Shown one piece after another: positions 19,647 to 27,373 of a DNA stretch of 64,000 nucleotides (positions are counted from its first letter, which is position 1; every line of letters begins with the position of its first letter). Origin of the DNA: DASZVB01 sp035545855 (GTDB lineage: Bacteria; Myxococcota_A; Polyangia; Polyangiales; Polyangiaceae); assembly GCA_035545855.1 (NCBI GenBank), contig DASZXK010000108.1:1-64000 (forward strand), read 5' to 3'. The translations under genes were made by a program, and so were the position numbers. The notes under the pieces were generated by a model. The model saw nothing but the letters and a program-made list of their open reading frames with translations. It searched no databases and was not told the origin of the DNA.

Positions 19647-19652
19647 ACTCTA
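19647..19652 (-). promoter_or_regulatory. Candidate -10 (TAGAGT) before a TTG start
   Basis: On the minus strand TAGAGT ends nine bases before the TTG at 19637. Together with the in-frame stop that overlaps it, this supports the TTG as the true, nearly leaderless start. Confidence 0.45.
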
Positions 19653-19701
19653 CCCCTCGGGGCGTCGTCCCAACAACTCGGAGCGGGGCCGCGGGCGACC
19701 G

Positions 19702-19710
19702 TGATAGCCT
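19702..19710 (+). promoter_or_regulatory. Extended -10 element (TGATAGCCT)
   Basis: TGnTAnnnT pattern in the 73-base divergent gap. It abuts the GTG at 19711, so transcription would start just inside the longest frame and the GTG at 19774 may be the real start of the downstream gene. Confidence 0.45.
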
Positions 19711-22197
19711 GTGAAGTCGCGTGGTTCGCCGCTTCCTCGGGGGCTTTTCGTCGCGCGCCGCGGTGGACTCGCCGTGACGCGGGGGACGTCCCGCGCCCGG
19801 CGCGACGACGCCTGGCTCCGGCAGACCCGCCGCGCGCTCTTCGCGGCCGGGCTCGCGCTCCGGCTGGTGAACGCGTGGACGCCGCTCGGCAAGCGTCCCT
19901 TCAGCGGTCCGCCGGACGACACCTTCTACTACTTCTCCGTCGCGAGGGAGCTCGCCGCGGGTCACGTCCCGTCGATCGACGGCGAGAGCCCCACGAACGG
20001 TTTCCACCCGCTCTGGATGCTGCTCCTCACGGTCTTCCAGAAGGTGTGCGGCTTCGCCCGGGGGGACCTGCTCCCGCTCTACGTCTCCTTTTCGGTCGGC
20101 GCGCTGCTCGACGTCTACGCCGCGTACCTGCTCCACCGGATCCTCCTCCGGCTCCGCGTGTCGCCGCTCCTCGGGCTCCTCGCCACGGCGGCGTTCCTCC
20201 TGAACCCGTACGAGATCGAGATCGCGACCTGGGGGCTCGAGTCGCCGCTCGCGCTCGCGGTGTCGCTCTCGTTCGTCGAGCGGGCCTGTCTCGCGCCGCG
20301 GGTGAGCCGGGGACGTGGCGCGTTTCCGTGGGCGCTCGGCGCGCTCGGCGGACTCCTGGTCCTCTCGCGGACGGATCACTCCGTCCTGGTCGCCGGCGCC
20401 GTCCTCGTGGCCGCGCTCGGGCGGCCGCGCGCCGAGCGAGTCGGGTTCGCGCTTCGCGCGTTCGGTGCCGCGTTTTCGGCCGTCCTCCCGTGGCTCGTCT
20501 ACTCCTGGCTCACGGTGGGGACGATCCTCCAGGACAGCTCGCTCGCGCTCGCGGTCGTCGTGGATCGGATGCCCGCGGCCTGGGGCATCGCCCGGCAGTC
20601 CGCGTCCCTGTTCTCGTATCGGGTCGTCGCGTCCCTCGCGGAATCCCTCTCCTACGTCGCGACGTTCAGCGGCGTTTCGTGGGGGATCGTCCTCGCGCCT
20701 CCCGTCGCCATCGCGGCCGCGCTCTCGGGGACGCGACCGGAGCGGAGCCGGTTCCGCGCGCGGGTCCGGGCGCTCGCGCCGTGGCTCTGGCCCGCGCTCT
20801 TCTTGTTCGTGCTCCACGCCTGCATCCGGCGCGTCTTCCGCGAATGGTATTCGCCGCCGTTCGTCGCGCTTTCCCTGGTCGTCACCGCGTCCGGGCTGGA
20901 CGTCTCGCTCGCGTCCCTCCGGCGGCGGCGGGTGACGTTCGCGGTGGGCGCCGCCGGCGCGGCCGCGCTCGCCCTGTCGTGGGCGTCGGGATCCGTCTTT
21001 CCCGCGCTCGGCTTCGAGGGGTGGGTCCGCGGCACGGGGATCCGGCGCGGGCAGACCGACTGCGGCGCGCTCTCCTACTTCTCCACCGACACCATCGTGA
21101 ACCTCGACGGCGTCGTGAACCACGCCGCGCTCGCGGCGCTCCGCGCGGGGCGTCTCCTCGACTACGCGGAGTCGAAGCACCTCTCCACGATCGTCGTCAC
21201 GCCCCAGCTCCACTCCGCCGTGTTCATGGGGCCGCGATATCGCGAGCGCCTCGTGGGAGTTCCGCGTGACCCGCTCACGTTCCGGTTCGCGACTCCGGAG
21301 CGAAAGGACGCGGCCATCGCGCTCGGAACGAGCGCCATCCGGCTCGGGAGCGCGGAGGGCCGCGAGCTCCTCTCCGACGGCTGGGAGTGGCCCGCGACGC
21401 CTCCGGTCGATCGCGTGCACAGCGTCGGCGACCATTCCGAGCTCGTCTTCTTCGTTCCGGACGCCCCGGGCGAGCGGGGGGCGCTCCTCCTGGATCTCGC
21501 CGCCGATCCGGAGGTCCTACCCGCCGAGGAGGTGGCCGTGTCGCTCGGCGGAGAGCGACTCGGCGTGCTCCGGGTCGGGACCGAGCCCGCGCTCTACCGG
21601 ATCGCGGCGCCGCACGTCCGCGCGGGGAGGAACCGCATCCGGCTCGACTATTCGGCGCCGCGCGCCGTGCGCCGGCGGTCGTCGCCGCGCTGGTGGAGTG
21701 GCTGGAACTGGTTCGCCGGGAACATGGTTCGCGCCGTGACGATCTCGTCGATCGCGCTCGAGGGTGGCGCGATCGCGCTTCCGCCGGAGGGGCCCGCCTT
21801 CGGCGCTCCCGGGTCCGCCTCGATGTTCGCGAGCGGCTTCCTCCCCATCGAGACCCAGCCGGACGGCAGGGCCGCCGTCTGGGTCGTCCAGGCGGACGTC
21901 GATCTCCGTTTCCGCACGAGTCGCGCAGGCGCCGCTCGCGCGCTCGTGATCGAGATGGGCCCCCCGCCGGAGAGCATCGAAGGGGCCGGCCAGCACGTCC
22001 GCGTCTCCCTGAACGGAACCCTCGTCGGAACGCTCGAGCTCCGACCGTCCCTCGTCGAGCGCTTTCAGGTCGAGATCCCCGGAGGCGTCCTCCACGACGG
22101 CGAGAACGTCCTCCACCTCGCGTTCTCGCGGCTCTCCCCGCCGGACGGCACGGGAGCCCGACGCGCGGCGTTCCTGCGCGGGATCGAGCTCCCCTAG
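19711..22197 (+). CDS. Large polytopic GT-C-like protein with soluble beta domains
   Basis: An 828-residue protein (807 if GTG 19774, preceded by GGTGGA, is the start). The first helix is followed by the acidic DDTFYYFSVARE motif and the conserved-looking SPTNGFHPLW loop. About ten helices extend to roughly residue 430. The C-terminal half holds two similar jelly-roll-like regions, near residues 560-650 and 700-820, with repeated patterns of the type VSLGGERLG and VSLNGTLVG. The architecture suggests a membrane glycosyltransferase whose external domains bind carbohydrate; no family name is certain. It converges on the epimerase gene with seven bases between stops. Confidence 0.68.
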   Translation: MKSRGSPLPRGLFVARRGGLAVTRGTSRARRDDAWLRQTRRALFAAGLALRLVNAWTPLGKRPFSGPPDDTFYYFSVARELAAGHVPSIDGESPTNGFHPLWMLLLTVFQKVCGFARGDLLPLYVSFSVGALLDVYAAYLLHRILLRLRVSPLLGLLATAAFLLNPYEIEIATWGLESPLALAVSLSFVERACLAPRVSRGRGAFPWALGALGGLLVLSRTDHSVLVAGAVLVAALGRPRAERVGFALRAFGAAFSAVLPWLVYSWLTVGTILQDSSLALAVVVDRMPAAWGIARQSASLFSYRVVASLAESLSYVATFSGVSWGIVLAPPVAIAAALSGTRPERSRFRARVRALAPWLWPALFLFVLHACIRRVFREWYSPPFVALSLVVTASGLDVSLASLRRRRVTFAVGAAGAAALALSWASGSVFPALGFEGWVRGTGIRRGQTDCGALSYFSTDTIVNLDGVVNHAALAALRAGRLLDYAESKHLSTIVVTPQLHSAVFMGPRYRERLVGVPRDPLTFRFATPERKDAAIALGTSAIRLGSAEGRELLSDGWEWPATPPVDRVHSVGDHSELVFFVPDAPGERGALLLDLAADPEVLPAEEVAVSLGGERLGVLRVGTEPALYRIAAPHVRAGRNRIRLDYSAPRAVRRRSSPRWWSGWNWFAGNMVRAVTISSIALEGGAIALPPEGPAFGAPGSASMFASGFLPIETQPDGRAAVWVVQADVDLRFRTSRAGAARALVIEMGPPPESIEGAGQHVRVSLNGTLVGTLELRPSLVERFQVEIPGGVLHDGENVLHLAFSRLSPPDGTGARRAAFLRGIELP

Positions 22198-22204
22198 GCG
22201 GGGG

Positions 22205-23227
22205 TCAGACGGAGGCGTCGTAGACGATGGTGCCGTCGACCCAGCGCTCCCAGGACCAGGCGCGGCCGTTTTCCCGGAACCACCGCGTCGTGATCGCGAG
22301 GCCGTCCTTCAGGCTCACCGTCGGCGCCCAGCCGGTGGCGCGATGGAGCTTCGTCGCGTCGCACTGGAAGCACTCGACGTCCAGCCGTCGCAGTCGTCGC
22401 GGGTCGCTCCGGATCTCGTAGCGCTCGTGGCCGAGGAGCGGCGCGATCTCCGCGACGAGCTCCCGCACGCTCACCGTGCGGTTCGAGCCGATGTTGACGG
22501 CGTCGCCGTTCGGGATGTCCGACAGCGCCGCCGCCATGAGGCCTCGCGCCGTGTCCGCGACGAACGTGAAGTCGCGCCGAGCATCGAGGTTCCCGAGCTC
22601 GACCACCGGACCCTTGTCGAGCTGGGTGATGATCTCGGGGATGACGTACGGCTGCGTCTCGCGAGGGCCGTAGCAATTGTAGATGCGCGCGATCACGACG
22701 GGGATGCCGTGCTCGTGGTGGAACGTGTAACACATGCGATCCGCGGCGAGCTTCGTCACCGCGTACGTGTTCGCCGGCGCGAGCGGATGGTCCTCCGTCA
22801 TCGGCGTCGTCCGCGCTTCGCCGTACACCTCCGTGGAGGAGACGTAGACGATTCGCTCCACTCCCGTAGTCTTCGCGGCGAGGAGGACGTTCATCGTGCC
22901 CTCCACGTTCACGCGGAGAAACCGCTTCGGGACGTCGTACGCGGTCGGGACGTAGGTGTCCCCGACGAGATCGAACGCGAACCGCGGCCGGTGCTCCTGG
23001 AAGGCCTGGAAGAGCTTGAACTCGTCCAGCACGTCTCCGATGACCACCTCGAGCGGTCCCGAGAGTCCGGCGAGGTTCTCTCGCGTTCCGTGGAGGAAGT
23101 TGTCGTAGACGACGACCTCGGCGCCGACGGAAAGCAGCTCCCGGACGAGCTGGCTTCCGACGAAACCGGCGCCTCCGGCCACCAGTACTTTCGCCTTCGC
23201 CAGGCGCGGCAATAGCTCCGGATTCAC
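22205..23227 (-). CDS. NAD-dependent sugar epimerase/dehydratase (extended SDR)
   Basis: A 340-residue short-chain dehydrogenase of the GalE/RmlB/UGD type. It shows the NAD-binding GGAGFVGS near residue 17, the VSSTEVYGE strand, the catalytic YxxxK in NTYAVTKLAAD, and the RIYNCYGPRE and RRDFTFVAD blocks. It should act on a nucleotide sugar, as 4-epimerase, 4,6-dehydratase or decarboxylase. The GTG at 23227 follows AGAAGGTC. It lies 37 bases after the aminotransferase/methyltransferase fusion on the same strand, so it probably supplies or remodels that enzyme's nucleotide-sugar substrate. Confidence 0.9.
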   Translation of the reverse strand: MNPELLPRLAKAKVLVAGGAGFVGSQLVRELLSVGAEVVVYDNFLHGTRENLAGLSGPLEVVIGDVLDEFKLFQAFQEHRPRFAFDLVGDTYVPTAYDVPKRFLRVNVEGTMNVLLAAKTTGVERIVYVSSTEVYGEARTTPMTEDHPLAPANTYAVTKLAADRMCYTFHHEHGIPVVIARIYNCYGPRETQPYVIPEIITQLDKGPVVELGNLDARRDFTFVADTARGLMAAALSDIPNGDAVNIGSNRTVSVRELVAEIAPLLGHERYEIRSDPRRLRRLDVECFQCDATKLHRATGWAPTVSLKDGLAITTRWFRENGRAWSWERWVDGTIVYDASV

Positions 23228-23264
23228 GCCCGACCTTCTAGTCGGTCCGCGCTCGGGCGGAAAG

Positions 23265-25202
23265 TCACGCGGCGACGGCGACGAACAGCGCGGTGCCGTC
23301 GTCGTGTCGTGGCGAGTGGTCGAGGTCGAGCTCCCGCGAGAGCAGGACGAGCCGAAATCCCGCGCGTTCGAGCAGGAGCTCGAGCTCGAGAGGCATGAAG
23401 TAGTGCATCGAGTGGGTTTCCGTCGCGATCGACGTCGCTCCCCCCTCGGTTCGTTCGAGCACGTAAGCGAGGTCGACGCGCTGCGCGAGCGAGTCGCGGG
23501 TGAGCGTCCCCGTCCGGGTCCAGCGCACGGCGCCGCGTTCCCCGGTCCGGCGCGTTCGCGTGGGCGCGCTCGAGCCCCCGGCGCCGAACCAGACGTCCGC
23601 CACGAGGAGCCCGCCGACGTCCAGGTGGTCACGAACCCTGCGGAGCGACTCGAGGATTCCGTCTTTAGTCGTCTGGTACGAGAGGACGGCGAAGAGCACG
23701 ACGACGGCGTCGAACCGTTCGCCGAGCTCGAGCGTTGCGAGATCGCCCTGCCGGAAGTCTCCCCCCGGGTTTCGCGCGCGCGCGATGGCGAGCATGTCCG
23801 CCGAGCGATCGACGCCCGCGACGGAGTAGCCGCGGCGAGCGAGCTCCGCGACGTGACGCCCCGTGCCGCAGCCGACGTCGAGCACGCGCCGCGTCCTCTC
23901 GCGCCGGAAACGAGCGAAGCACCGCTCCAGCGTGTCCACGTCCGCGACGTAGTCCTTGGACTCGTAGAGCGCGTCGTAGGCCTCCGCGAAATCCGGCCCG
24001 AAGAGGCCCGTCGCGGGTCCGTGCGGGAGCGCGCCGATCGCCCCGGGCACGGCGACGCTCGCGGGCGCGGCCTCCGCGAGCGCATCCCGCAGGGCTCGAG
24101 AAACGCGCGTCACGTCCTCCTCCGAGAGGGCGGTTCCCGAGGGGAGATACAGGCCTCGTCGAGCGAGGCGCTCGGTCACGGGGTAGCGCTCTCCGTGGAA
24201 CAGCCCCCGCTTCCGGAGCGCCGGTTGCTCGTGGAGCCCGACGAAGAACGGACGCGTCTCGATCCCGCGAGCGGACAGCGCGAGAGCGAGGGACTCGGCG
24301 TCGTGCGAGAGCGAGTCCTCGAGCACGATCGCGTTCATCCAGTGCGTCGGGTTCGCCCAGGGTTCCGTCTTCTGCAGGGCGACGCCCGCGACGTCCCGGA
24401 GCGCCGCGCGATACCGCTCCGCGAGGGCGCGCTTCTTCTCCACCGTCCGGTCCAGACGTGCGAGTTGCACCAGGCCGACCGCGGCCTGGATCCCCGAGAG
24501 GCGGTAGTTGTGGCCGAGCTCCTCGTGGAGGAAACGACGCGGGCCGGAGAGGCAGAGATTGGCGAGATCCCGGATCCGTTCCGCGACGGTCTCGCTCCGC
24601 GCGACGACCATGCCTCCTTCGCCCGTCGTCACGGCCTTGTTCGCGTAGAAACTGAACGTCGCGACGTCGCCGAGGGTTCCGCATTCGCGGAAGGAGTCGC
24701 CGACGCGGCACGTCGCGCCGTGGGCCTGGGCGGCGTCCTCGACGACGAGCAGGCCGTGCGCCCGAGCGAGCTCGCCGATTCGGACGGCGTCGTACGGGTG
24801 TCCGAACGCGTGGACGCCCAGAATGGCGCGCGTCCGTTCCGTCACGCGAGCTCTCGCCGCCTCCGGATCCAGGCAGTACGTGTCCGGATCCACGTCCACC
24901 AGTACGGGCGTCGCGCCGCTCGCGACGATCGCGCGCGCGCAGGAGATGATCGTCATGGAGGGACAGAGCACCTCGTCGCCCGGTCCGATCCCGAGCCCGA
25001 GGAGCGCGAGCTCGAGCGCGGCCGTTCCGTTCGCGACGGCGACCGCGCGCGGCATGCCGAGTCGCTCTTCCCACGCGCGCTCGAAACGCCGGACCACCGG
25101 CGACGTCCCCGAGATCTCGGTCGCCTGGATCGCCTCGAACGCCGCTCTCGCGTCGTCTGCGTCGAGCTCGGGCTCGAACACCGGGATTCGCTTCGAAGGC
25201 AT
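23265..25202 (-). CDS. Fused DegT-type sugar aminotransferase and DesVI/TylM1-like N-methyltransferase
   Basis: A 645-residue two-domain protein. Residues 1-376 are a PLP-dependent DegT/DnrJ/EryC1/StrS aminotransferase: NGTAALELAL near 59, PLP-contacting VVEDAAQAHG around 153-162, and the Schiff-base lysine K189 in FSFYANKAVTTGEGG. After a linker of about 25 residues, residues 402-645 are a class I SAM methyltransferase with VLDVGCGTG at 440-448. Its domain plan (AYDALYESKDY entry, DRSADMLAIAR, FDAVVVLFAVLSY, terminal ALFVAV) closely resembles the amino-sugar N-methyltransferases DesVI and TylM1. One polypeptide would therefore make a keto sugar into an N-methylated amino sugar. Start ATG 25202 follows GGAGGAG. 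TATGCT at 25262-25267 is a likely -10. The epimerase gene follows. Confidence 0.92.
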   Translation of the reverse strand: MPSKRIPVFEPELDADDARAAFEAIQATEISGTSPVVRRFERAWEERLGMPRAVAVANGTAALELALLGLGIGPGDEVLCPSMTIISCARAIVASGATPVLVDVDPDTYCLDPEAARARVTERTRAILGVHAFGHPYDAVRIGELARAHGLLVVEDAAQAHGATCRVGDSFRECGTLGDVATFSFYANKAVTTGEGGMVVARSETVAERIRDLANLCLSGPRRFLHEELGHNYRLSGIQAAVGLVQLARLDRTVEKKRALAERYRAALRDVAGVALQKTEPWANPTHWMNAIVLEDSLSHDAESLALALSARGIETRPFFVGLHEQPALRKRGLFHGERYPVTERLARRGLYLPSGTALSEEDVTRVSRALRDALAEAAPASVAVPGAIGALPHGPATGLFGPDFAEAYDALYESKDYVADVDTLERCFARFRRERTRRVLDVGCGTGRHVAELARRGYSVAGVDRSADMLAIARARNPGGDFRQGDLATLELGERFDAVVVLFAVLSYQTTKDGILESLRRVRDHLDVGGLLVADVWFGAGGSSAPTRTRRTGERGAVRWTRTGTLTRDSLAQRVDLAYVLERTEGGATSIATETHSMHYFMPLELELLLERAGFRLVLLSRELDLDHSPRHDDGTALFVAVAA

Positions 25203-25261
25203 TCCGTCCGGACTCCTCCGCGGAAAGCGCCTTGCGGGAGCCGCCGACGCGGACGGGCGAG

Positions 25262-25267
25262 AGCATA
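25262..25267 (-). promoter_or_regulatory. Candidate -10 (TATGCT) of the fusion gene
   Basis: On the minus strand TATGCT lies 59 bases before the ATG at 25202, leaving room for a leader of about 50 bases with a GGAGGAG ribosome site. It is the only good -10 match in this 177-base gap on that strand. Confidence 0.35.
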
Positions 25268-25338
25268 CGGCGTGGCGGTGTGCCGGTGTGGGTGAGGTTC
25301 CGGTGGCGCTCCTTTTCCGAGCTCTTCTGGGCCTTTCC

Positions 25339-25367
25339 TTGACATGGCCCCCTCGGCGGATTCATCC
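25339..25367 (+). promoter_or_regulatory. TTGACA promoter of the small lipoprotein gene
   Basis: A perfect TTGACA (25339-25344), rare in this composition, is followed after 17 bases by TCATCC, a weak -10. A GGGAGGG ribosome site and the ATG at 25380 come right after. Confidence 0.35.
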
Positions 25368-25379
25368 TGGGAGGGCTTC

Positions 25380-25763
25380 ATGCGTTCGTCTCGCTTGCCG
25401 GAGCGCCCCGCGCGCTCGAGGAGCGTCGTGCTCCTCGCGTTCCTCGTGCTCTCGGGCACGACGTACGTCGCATGCGGCTCCGCCGAAGACCGCACCTACG
25501 GAACGAACACCGTGGACGGCACCGGGGGGGACAACGGCGAGACGGGCGGGAGCGCCGGCAGCTCGAGCGGCAACGGCGGCAACGCCGGGGCCCAGCAGGG
25601 CGGCACCGGCGGCTCGAATCCGGGTGGCGGCGGCAGCTCGGGCGGTTCTGCCGGCTCCGGAGAGACGGGCGGCACGGCGGGTTCGGGTGAAGGCGGCGGC
25701 GCCGCAGGCGGTCCGCCCATCCGCGACGGTTCGGACGACGGTCCGCTCTCGAATACGCCCTGA
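25380..25763 (+). CDS. Small Gly/Ser-rich lipoprotein
   Basis: A 127-residue secreted protein: a basic start, a hydrophobic stretch (VVLLAFLVLSG) and a lipobox-like TYVAC with C32, then about 75 residues of low-complexity Gly, Ser, Thr and Asn ending in an acidic tail. The lipobox is weak, with Tyr at -3. Such Gly-rich lipoproteins are common in Myxococcota and have no known function; often the glycine run is the spacer of a longer lipoprotein, so this may be a short form with no globular domain. The ATG at 25380 was chosen for its GGGAGGG site and because the signal begins there. Confidence 0.65.
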   Translation: MRSSRLPERPARSRSVVLLAFLVLSGTTYVACGSAEDRTYGTNTVDGTGGDNGETGGSAGSSSGNGGNAGAQQGGTGGSNPGGGGSSGGSAGSGETGGTAGSGEGGGAAGGPPIRDGSDDGPLSNTP

Positions 25764-25782
25764 TACGGCCTGAAGCGCGGCA

Positions 25783-27258
25783 TCACGCGGGGGCGGACGG
25801 AGCCACCTCCGCCGAGTCCGGCTCGGCGCCCGTGTCCTCGGGCTCGAGGGCCAGGCGAACGAGGAAACGTCCGCCGAGCAGCACCCAGACGAGGATCGGA
25901 CCGAGGCTCGCGCCGCGCGCGAGGCCGAGCCGGATGCCGAGGTTCTCCGCGCCGGAGAGCGACGCGAGCTCTCCCCGCAGGAACCGCGCGTAGGCGTAGT
26001 CGAAGAGGAGGCTGCCTCGATCCGGCGCCTCGAGACCCACGGCGGTGAGGACGAGCACGTTCGCGAAGGAGACGAGCGCGAGCAGGGCCGCGACCCACCG
26101 GAAAGGCCCGTCCCAGAGGCGAGACAGGCCGAGCGCGAGGAACGGCATCGCAGGAACCAGATGCCGCGGACCCGCCGCGGCTCCGCCCCACCACATGTAG
26201 TAGCCCGCGTTCGCGAGGAGGAGCACGACGAACGCCGCGAGCGCTGCGCGCGCCGCGGCGTCCCGGCGCGCGAGGTCCGCGAGCCCGATCAGCGCCGGGA
26301 GCGCGACGGGCGCGAGCACGAAGAGCCCGCGGTTCTGCGACAGGAGGAGCCCGTGGAGGCCGGCTCGCGTCGGGAGATGCAGGCCCATGAGCCCCGAGGC
26401 GTGCCCCGCCGCGAACTCCGGTCGCACGAGGAACGAGTACCCGGTGTGGTGCGGCGCTCCGAAGCAGACCGTGTGGTAGAGCGCGACCACGGACGCGGGG
26501 GCGACGGCGCCGAGCGCGAGGTCCATCGCCCCCGAGAGCCAGGCCGCGCGCGGCCGCGACGCGAGAAATGTGAGCGCGAGCGCTGCCCCCGGCAGCAGCG
26601 CCAGGTACTCGGACCCGGCCGCGAGCGCGATGCACGCGCCGGCGACGCGAATCCGAGCCGTTGACGGCGGCGAGTCCGGATCTTCGAACAGCGCCGCCCA
26701 CGCACCCGTCAGGAACGCGGCGGCGACGCCGTGGCCGTAGAAGCTCGTGGAGTACGGAAGCAGCGGCGTCGCGAGCGCCACGCCGGCGGAGCCGAACAGC
26801 GCGCCGAGGCGCGTCGTCCGTCGCTCGAGGACACGGAAGAGGAGCACGCCGAGGACGGCCATTCCGAGGCCGGCCGTCGAGAGACTCGCCACGTAGAGGC
26901 CTTGCTCGAACGCACGATTCACGGTCACGCGAAGCGCGGGAGTCTCTCTCGTCGAGAAGACCGAGTACTCCGGGCGGTGACCCCGTCTGCTCTCGACGGC
27001 GTGGAACGCCGCGTACGTCGGCACGGCGAGGAGGGACGGGATGGGCGCCTTGTCCGTGTACCAGTGGCCGCCGCGAAACGAGCGGTCCCCGGTGTTCTCC
27101 ACGAAGCGGTCGATGGAGAGCGTGCGCCCCTCCACGATCGCGCGCGTGAGGTCGAAGCGCGACACCGGGTTCCAGGTGGCCGCGGGCACGAAATACGCCG
27201 CGACGCCGAAGAGGAACACCGCGTAGGCGATCGTGAGAAGCCGCGACGCGCCGGGCAT
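25783..27258 (-). CDS. Polytopic GT-C-like membrane protein
   Basis: A 491-residue protein with about ten hydrophobic helices. The first loop carries RFDLTRAIVEGRTLSIDRF and DKAPIPSLLAVPTY, a layout (Asp after helix 1, then a D-K-P-G/A motif before helix 2) common in bacterial integral-membrane glycosyltransferases of the ArnT/PMT type. The tail is a short acidic extension. It is divergent from the TMTC-like gene and shares a 115-base gap with it. It converges on the small lipoprotein with a 19-base gap. The sugar donor and acceptor are unknown. Confidence 0.72.
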   Translation of the reverse strand: MPGASRLLTIAYAVFLFGVAAYFVPAATWNPVSRFDLTRAIVEGRTLSIDRFVENTGDRSFRGGHWYTDKAPIPSLLAVPTYAAFHAVESRRGHRPEYSVFSTRETPALRVTVNRAFEQGLYVASLSTAGLGMAVLGVLLFRVLERRTTRLGALFGSAGVALATPLLPYSTSFYGHGVAAAFLTGAWAALFEDPDSPPSTARIRVAGACIALAAGSEYLALLPGAALALTFLASRPRAAWLSGAMDLALGAVAPASVVALYHTVCFGAPHHTGYSFLVRPEFAAGHASGLMGLHLPTRAGLHGLLLSQNRGLFVLAPVALPALIGLADLARRDAAARAALAAFVVLLLANAGYYMWWGGAAAGPRHLVPAMPFLALGLSRLWDGPFRWVAALLALVSFANVLVLTAVGLEAPDRGSLLFDYAYARFLRGELASLSGAENLGIRLGLARGASLGPILVWVLLGGRFLVRLALEPEDTGAEPDSAEVAPSAPA

Positions 27259-27358
27259 CCGCGTCGGATCGGACGCTTCGGGGCAGGGGGTGTCAAGGAT
27301 GCCCGCGCGGAAAGCCGCCGGGCGCCCCGGAGCCGGTCCCGGCGCTGCTCCGGCGTTG

Positions 27359-27364
27359 TACGCT
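27359..27364 (+). promoter_or_regulatory. Candidate -10 (TACGCT)
   Basis: TACGCT, preceded directly by TG, ends nine bases before the GTG at 27374. The predicted transcript starts within a few bases of that codon and so supports it over the longer upstream frame. Confidence 0.45.
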
Positions 27365-27373
27365 GCCCGGGAC

